From Trileptium ribeirensis (lineage: Eukaryota > Nematoda > Enoplea > Enoplida > Thoracostomopsidae): a DNA stretch of 64,000 nucleotides. Both the position numbers and the translations under genes were made by a program. Shown here piece after piece: positions 41,801 through 50,700 of the stretch. The notes below the pieces were generated by a model. The model did no database searches. It saw only the letters and a program-made list of their open reading frames with translations, and was not told where the DNA came from. Position 1 is the stretch's first letter, and the number at the start of each line of letters is the position of its first letter. The stretch is taken from positions 1 through 64,000 of the forward strand of contig JASANE010020038.1 in assembly GCA_030248225.1 (NCBI GenBank). The letters are read 5' to 3'.

Positions 41801-44729
41801 TATAAAGCTATGTAGATATGTTGTTGTTGCCGCGGTTACCTACGCTTTAGGCTTGGGTCAAAATCGGTTTTAAATAAACCCTTGGGACCCCCGAAAACAC
41901 TAAATTGGTTATATCTTCTTAGCCGCTGGAGCGATTCGGTTAAGATTGGGCTCATTTTGTTCAGAAATCAAAACTCTATATAGCTATATACGCTGTGTTC
42001 CATTGCCTGCACCTGTCGAGCAGGGTTGGGTAAAGACGGTTTATACATGAGCCTTGGGACCCCGAAAACACCGAATTGGACATATGTTCTCAACCACTGG
42101 AGCGAATCATCTGATTTGGGCATATTTTCGAAAAGCAAAGCTCTATGCGTTCCTATTGACCTCATCTGTCGAGCAGTATAGGGTTTTAAGATGGGTTGTA
42201 AATAGGCCCTTGGGACTACGAAAATACCAAATTGGCCACATTTCCTCAGCGACTAGGTCGATTCAACCGCGCTTAGCCTCATTTCGTTCAGAGAAAAAAG
42301 CTATATATTGCTATATGTGGTGCTCTACTATTTCCGTTTTGTTTTGGGTCTTCGACTTTAACGAAATGTAAGTATTTTCCTAACTTTTATATACACTCAG
42401 AATTCACTTTCTTGGGCCATGATACAAGTCCTTAGTAATATACTATATTTTTCATGCTTATATTAATCGGAAACAAAAGTGGAGACAAAAATTGACAGTG
42501 ATGTATCTATCAAGTGTTTAATAGCTGCAGCTTGGTTCCTTACATTTTGTAGGAACATCATTAGTTGCGCATTATTACACGCGTAAAATATCTAGCGACA
42601 ATTCAAGCCAAAATTGTACTTGTTTATGATGTATTAAGATGTCAGATAAATTAAGATTAAGATATTAAAGATTTGCTCAAATTAATCGCGATTTTATTAT
42701 ATCAGCACAATATTTATAAAATATATAATAATTATTATATTGCTGTACTGTGTTAATTATAATACTCAGTACATGATTGGATTTTGATGACCAAAATAAT
42801 ATGTATTTTATAATAATATACATTTTTTGTAAAGTCATATAAATGAAACGAATTAGCTAATCTTTCGTCGATAGCATCTAAATTTTATATTGTAGAACTT
42901 GTCGAACTTGGATATCTACCTGATTGGCCTTGCCGATGACAGCAATGACGCTGTTTCAGCGCGATTCGATGAATCGAAAATTAGCTCGTCAAAGCTTCGC
43001 GCGCAGTTACTTGGACATTTGCTCAAACCTTCGTCATATTATGTTAGTTTTAGTCCTCCATAATTATTAATCAGTGATGGACATAAATTTCTCTGCTGTT
43101 ATTGTCATTGTGTCATGTCGCGTTGCTAGTACACGTATATCGCAATGTGTATACGTGGGATGTACTTTTCTTGGATTGTTGCAATTTCATCACTAATAAT
43201 TTCGCTGTCGTGCAGTCATTCGCTTAAATACTTCAGCTAATGCTAGTTGATATTATTGCATTCTTCGCAAATATAATTATTTTGTTTTTATTTGTGTCCA
43301 ACAAAACTATGTGTTAATGATGTTGGGGCTGTTTGTTCATGTGTGTTTTGCAAGCACACTGTTCTATATTCCCCAGGTATAATTGAAAGGCAACGAATGA
43401 ATCGAGCGGAGTTGCCACTGAGAGCGCTATAGTTAAACATCATGAAATTTTTCTTGTTTACTATCCATATCAATAATTATTACAATTCATCTTCGGCTCC
43501 ATGGATTTCAACCAAAATTTTTGTTGGATATCATAAGTTCTGGTTATGTGCTTTTTAGTTTAACGCTAGTAGCTCCAGTCTCAAATTGACAATAACTAGG
43601 TTTAAGGGTTCATTGCCAAATGTAACATTGTAGTACCCTTATTTGGCAGCCCATATCTCGCGACAGCGGCATCTTTATCCGGAACCGGCTCCTTGAGTTT
43701 CACAACATTTTTTTTAAATCACTTCTTCGTGGGGACACTCTCTGGGCTGTGGTGAACCCGAATATTTTTCAAATTTCAGAATGTTAATCTGCTGTTGCCC
43801 CATACGATTGAATTTAAAGTCATATATCATGCTGAATACAATGGTTTTGCGGTCCAGTCTAACATGACTATATTCGGCCTTTTCAAGGTTTTCAAGAGTT
43901 TTACGGTCTGACATACCCGATTTCCAGAATATAGTCTGTTTTCAAATTGTTTAGCTATATATCGCTGATAGGGGTAAATAAAATGCTGTATTTGTAAATA
44001 CGAACATAGTGTTTACTCTGTATTTGTCGTATGCTGCCAACGCGATGACATTGAGACAGATGAATAAAAATAATGCTATAATTATTACAGTCCCCAGGTG
44101 TTGGAGCCCCCCCGATCTGGACGGGCCCCCATTTCACCCACCCTCAAAAATACTCGGAACAACGTTCATTGTTTACAGCTTGTGCAGTTTCTTTCGAGTT
44201 TTTAGGACCAAAAATGCTCGAAAAAACGTTCATTTTTTTAAAAAGTTATTTGCATCTTTTACACCATTCCTTTCGATTTTTAGCCCCAAGTATGCTCGAA
44301 AAATGTTCATTTTACGGTTGTTCCCCATTTCATGCCCCACCCCTGATTTTTGCTCCCCTTTTCCGAAGAAGGGCCACCCGTTTTGCCCCCCCCCCGTCTG
44401 CGAGGGTCCATGGAACATCCAGGCGACTGTCGTTTTTGGCACGTACTTTATATCGAACATAACGAAACTTTTCGCTTAGCTTGAAGTGTAGATTTTGCTG
44501 TAAGTACTAAAAGCTATAATAGGATTGGTTATTACATACTGTGCTACAATCGCCTCTACATTTTTAGAAAATTTTGCGGATATACCATTATTAAGCGACA
44601 TTATACATCCAGAATAGAAACAATAAATCTGTATTTTAATGTAAAATGGGTATTTTAATATAAAATGAATAAGAAAAAATACCGTTTTAGCAGAGCAATG
44701 CAGAATTTCATTTTTTAAATAATAATTAT

Positions 44730-44784
<55 letters not shown>

Positions 44785-47700
44785 GCGAGGGCCGGGGGGC
44801 GGCAATACCGTTTTAGCAGAGCAATGCAGAAACCCAATAAAATTATATAAAAGAAAATAGTTAAACAATATCAACAGCTTCTCATTCACTCTCTTCAATA
44901 TTCATCATTTAAATATGATAATCGAGAATAATTCGCCAATAGCATTTAACCATAGCAATTTAATAGCAAACAACGGTACGCAATTCATGAATCTGTTTTG
45001 AAGTATATATTTCTTATTTCACCGTATTAAAAATATTCACCACCGGTAATTGCATTATGCTGACGCCTACATTTAACTCTGTTTACACTATGCCCTGTGT
45101 ACACGGCGTTGCCGACACTATTAAAACTGTAATTAACACTATTAAAGCTGCTGACACTATTAATGCAAAAATAGTGCATTCCCGTGCATTAGTCTTTGCG
45201 TTACTGTTTATGCTTCACCCTGAATAACCACAAAATTTATACTAAATATTTATACTATAAGAACCACAAAAATTTATCTCGCAGTAGTACTGGCCACAAT
45301 TGACTGTCGGTTAATAAGCTAAAAACGAGCAAGCAGTAGCGCAAAAGCGAGAGACCAATAATATAATTTAAAATTCTAAATAGAACACTATTTTTTTACA
45401 AAAACAAACAACGAGCGAGTTGTGGTCAGTTGTGGAATGTACTGTATTTACCTGACTTGATCACGATTTGCAGGCGTTGGGCCATTTACGACCGTTTCTA
45501 TCAAATCGTTCACAGTTGCATTGCTAATAGTTGCAGCATCCACCAGTTGTACAATGTCTAGACGATTGGTGGCGCGGGAGTACTCAATCAAATGTTCAAT
45601 GGCGTTGGCAAATTTTTTAGACGATTTGCCGCTAACATTCAATAGTTTGCATAGCTCAGGATTATTAAATGGAAGGAACTGTGTACGTACAGGAACATGG
45701 GCGTATAGGTTGCCGAAGAACCACACGTAGACATGATCCGGCTTATAAATTGGGGCTGAATACGGATCACATATAATCCCGGGCCAAAATTTATTAGCCC
45801 ACATGACCCAAGCATAGTCGTGAACGATTAGTTGATAACGGTTACTATTATTATTATTACTACGTATACACCTTTTTCTAGCCATGATATCAAATTCTAT
45901 TAACTAATAATTATACAGGATTAAGCACAAAATATAATGCTGAAATACTATTGAAATATAATGCGCAACAGTAAATAATATCCCAAAAAGCGGTTAAAAG
46001 AGAGTTTTACATATGAATTGGACAGCTAAACACATATTTGTTGTGCACATTGGGAACATGTCATTGTATGCCGTTGTATAGACATTAGTAGTACATATAG
46101 TCGCCGAATCATACGCCTTTCGCACGTCGCGTTTCACACGTGGTGAAATATACAACAGGAGCAAAAGGTGTATCATTTACGTTACGCCATTTGCAACAAA
46201 AAAATATAGACCTGAGCAAAAGATGCATCAGAATATACGCCTTTCGCAACGTTATGGTTGTATCAAAGGCTTTTACAAAAATTGTAATAACTCATCATAC
46301 AGTTGTATTAGATGATCCGTCCTTTGCTCAGATCGAAGATATGAGGTATCGACTAGTATATATCCACGGCAAAGAACCAATTTTGCTGTTTACGACCCGC
46401 TCAGAAACGGACAAAAAGGAGCAGCGGATCCAAGACGCAGGGGGAAATCAAAAAATTCCCCAACCATCGGAACGTCCCCCCAAAACACCACCAAAACAAA
46501 ACCCCTTCTATAATTTTTGTTCGATAGTAAAGGTGACGACGATGTGCCCTTTAGTTGCACGTGAACAGCTCCGACCGCACCTTCTGGGTCAAAATGGCAA
46601 AAACATGCTTTAAAGATTCTTTGCCAAATCCGGTCATACGAGTACCAGTGTTTCCCAGTCCATATCTCGCGACACAGGGGCTTCACATTGAAAAACTCGT
46701 GGTCTGCAACTGTGCTGACTGAAAAATCAGCTCATGGAGATGTACAACTTTGCTGACCACGAATTTTTATTGGATCGCTATCTGAGACGCTTTTGACGCG
46801 TATATGATTCGTCGACCCCTTCCATAAATAGCGATGATTCAAATGTCGTCGTGTTTATTTTTAGCTTACAACGAGTGTCTATTTGGTGTCCAAAAACACT
46901 GGATAGGATCGTTTTGCCATGTAGAGTCTAACCTGACTATTATTTTTTTCACGGGGTTTCAAAGGTTTCACAATCGACTAACCCGATTTCCAAAATGTAG
47001 TGCGTTTTAATTTGTCTGATTATGTATTTCGTGCAGGGCATCAAAATGGTCTATATATAAATACTTCTGAAGGCTGAATACAATGATTTGGTTATGTAGA
47101 TGTCAGCGTGCACATTTCATGCCTTTTCATGGGTTTAGGGTTAATGAACCTGCAGAATATAGTCTATCTTCAGTTGTTTCGTTACATATTGCATACTACA
47201 GGTCATCAACATATATCTATACAGGTTTTCCGGTAGGCTGAATACGATGGTTTGGCTATTTAGAAACGCACAAATACTTGATGCGTTGTCAGATGTCTTC
47301 GATGAGTTTTGGGCCGACGACGTTTTAGGATTTTGAATGGCTTCAGGGTTCAAGAGGTTTTAGGGTGAGTATATACATTAAACACAGACTGTTACAGGGG
47401 ATTAAACAAAATTATAACTTAACAATGAAACCAAGCTCAGTCCGTTTCACCCTCGCTTGCGAGATACTACTTTACTTCGCAGCTCATGAAGTTGGTGTCG
47501 TTTTGTGACGACATAATAACGAGGGGTCGTGGCATTGTGATTATTATTGTGATCATGCGAAGCGATTAGCACTTTTACAGCAGAATAAATGTAGAACCAA
47601 TGGGTCAAATGTCATTTTTATTTAGCTCTATGTAGTTCTTTTACCGTTTAAATATAGTTTTTACAATATCTTACTAGGCTCAAAGCTTACGAAATTTATT

Positions 47701-50700
47701 TCTTCGGTAGTAGTAATTTTAGCGAAAGTTGCGAACTAATATGTCAAGAAGCTACAAGCAATAATTCGTTCAGAAACAAAATACCATCACGGATATAATT
47801 CTTATAAATTAAAAACAGATAGCGAATTAGCTCTAATTTCGCTTTTGTTGTGATGTTCAGTATTTCGTTTTTGTTTACACTCTTCTAATTTTTAGCACTT
47901 AGATGATGCTCGTCAGCAACCACAAATTCCTTACGTAATAGGCCTTACTGGAGGAATTGCATCTGGCAAATCTTCGATTTCGAAATACCTGCAAAGTTTG
48001 GGCGCTTACGTGATCGATTGTGATAAATTGGGTCACGAAGCGTATCAACCTGGAACCGAATGCTACAATAAGTAAGTTGCGAAAATAATGTATTAATCGG
48101 GATGTGATTAACTAATAAAAATCACTGATACAGATATTCTAATGCAGTAGATACTGTATTTAACCCGTTACCTTTGGTTTTATCGTTTTAAAATAATTCA
48201 GCTGGAAAAAACTGTTTTCGCCGTCGGACTATTCAGGTGCTGGGTTTTTTGGTTTTTTCTGCATAGCCAATTAGCTAAAACCGCCAAATTTTTTTAGCCA
48301 ATCCAAAAATCTTTTAGCCAATCCAAAAATCTTTTAGCCAAATTCCCAGAACTCCCGTGTGGCATATCAGGGCAATTTGCACTGGAAAATTTTAAGAACG
48401 GTTGTGCTATGGTGCCAAGTGCCAGAAACAGATATATACACTATATAAATGTATAATCATTTGTATCTTTTCATTTCATAATCATATGTATCATTTTCTA
48501 TCTCATGTTCATTTTTATCTTTTCATGTTCATTAAACAGGAACTCAGTATACTTAGTATTACGCTAGCATACGAGTGAGATAATTTTATGTTTTATTTGC
48601 ATCATGGAAATTTTTGAAAAGTAGTTGGTGGATGTTAACAACTTTGCTTATCAATTTTTTAAGTTTTGTTATAAAAGCGACTCGTAGCGCAAACAACTTT
48701 AGCCAATTTTGCTAAAGGGCTTAAATATTTTTAGCCAATAGACAAATTTTTTAGCCATAGCTAAAGAATTGGCTAAAAAATAAACACTGAGGAGGGTAAA
48801 TTGGTAATTATAGTTAAATTTTTCTATCTTTTCAATTAACTATACTCAGAAGGTTATAAACAAAGGATTATAGATTTTCGGAGTTGCTATACAGTGCAAT
48901 GAAATTATTGTATTTTTATTTCTGTTTTGCATGTCTATACTTCATGTGCTAATTCTATCCAATCTGGAAAATGGTGCCTAAAATCTTAATGTTTGTTGAA
49001 ATACGTTATTGGCACACTTAGAAACTTTTCATCGTTTTTGCTATCAGAAAAATAACTATAATGGATCGTATACTTTTATAATGTATTGAATGCGTTCGTC
49101 ATGATGCGCTTATTCCCAAATAGTTTCGGCAATTACGTTTTGTAGCATTTAAACAAGATGATATGGCTAATGAAGACTATTGGTGACAGTCATAATTCAA
49201 CAACAGAACATTTTTGATAGATTTCATTGGGGAGTTAACATTTGGTCCCTGATGAGTTTTCGCGTTCTGATTAAGTCGAACTATTTAAATCTGCATTTTT
49301 CAATGTTTTTACCGGAAAGTCTCTTTTTTTGGCCATTTTGCGTTACTTAAAAAGCGGAATTTTTAGTCACAAGATTTGGATCGGTTTAACTTAGCAAACA
49401 ACTACTAAAGTACTTTTATTAACTGGAATTGAGTCCGATATGACCACTTTATGAGGTACATAATATTGTAAGCAATATTCAACTTCTGCGCAATATTTTG
49501 TTAGATAATAACGTTTCTATTATAATTGTTACAAAAATGTATTACCCGTGTGCTTTTATGCTCATCGTACCTATTAAATCGTCCAGACACGCTTGAAATA
49601 CGATCGTGCTTACATGCGATGTTATTAGGTCTGGAAAAAGACACGATGAATTTCATTAATTCCTTGTCGTCTTGTAAGTTAGTGGAGGTAGTTGCTGGTT
49701 ATTAGTGGCGCACCAGCGGACAGAAAAATCGCCAGTCGGCATTCATTCATGGGTCGATTAGTATGAAACAGTTTGAGCTGGGATGTTTTGTGGAATATTT
49801 TTTCATCGCAATGGCGAATAGTGATATTCCGCAGGCACGTCATGTTGATTAGCAAATCCGGACAACTAAGAAATATCTTTCTGAAACTGCTTCAAAGGCG
49901 TAGAGATAACGTACGCAATGTTACTATATTTTGGGTATCGTGATGATAATTGTACATTCTAAACTATAGTAGCTTTTATTTCTTCTTCTAACTTGGAAAA
50001 AGACGGAAACTTCCGGAATTCCTAAAATACATAGGAACTTCTCATAACAATATATTTCCCAAATTATTTTTCTTGTTTTAGCCTTGGCGGTTTTGGCTAC
50101 GCAAATACCATTACTTTCATCGTTTTAAACAGTTCGGAAAACTATACAGTTATTTTACTCCTCTAAAGTATATGTAGTTGAAAAATGTCAAAATTTTACG
50201 TGCAAAAATTTAGCACTTTTGTATCCGGCAGCGATCCAACCGGGTAGTGAGATAACAAGAATTTCTTGTAAAGTACATATGATACTTTAAAACTGACTTC
50301 TGAGTTCGGTACAAATATTGCCAGGGGGCATGAACGGGGGGGCTGATTCGGAAGTGGGGGCACCAAATTTTGTCAGGGTGGCGTGAACTGGGCCCCTGGC
50401 TTGGAATGGGGACGAACTGGGGAGTCAAAATTTAATATTTTTTAATAAATTATATTCAGAAACGGTGCAAAAACGTCTTTATTGAGGTTAAAAGCAACCT
50501 TTCAAGCATTTTTGCCCTAACTAGTCAGATTTTTTAGGCAAATCGTAAGCAAACTGCTAAAGACTGGAAATCGATCTCGTCTACCGTAAAATCCTTGAAA
50601 CCCCATGAAAATATATAATAAAATGAATTTCACTCTAAATAACAAAGTCATCATATTCAGCACGTTTGATGATTTAATAAACACTCGTTCTACACGTAAT

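Noticed and set aside
46140..46613. 157-codon plus-strand frame in COASY intron 6
   Set aside because: Its 3' half lies in dispersed repeat family A, its 5' half has no recognisable domain, and it lacks splice support.
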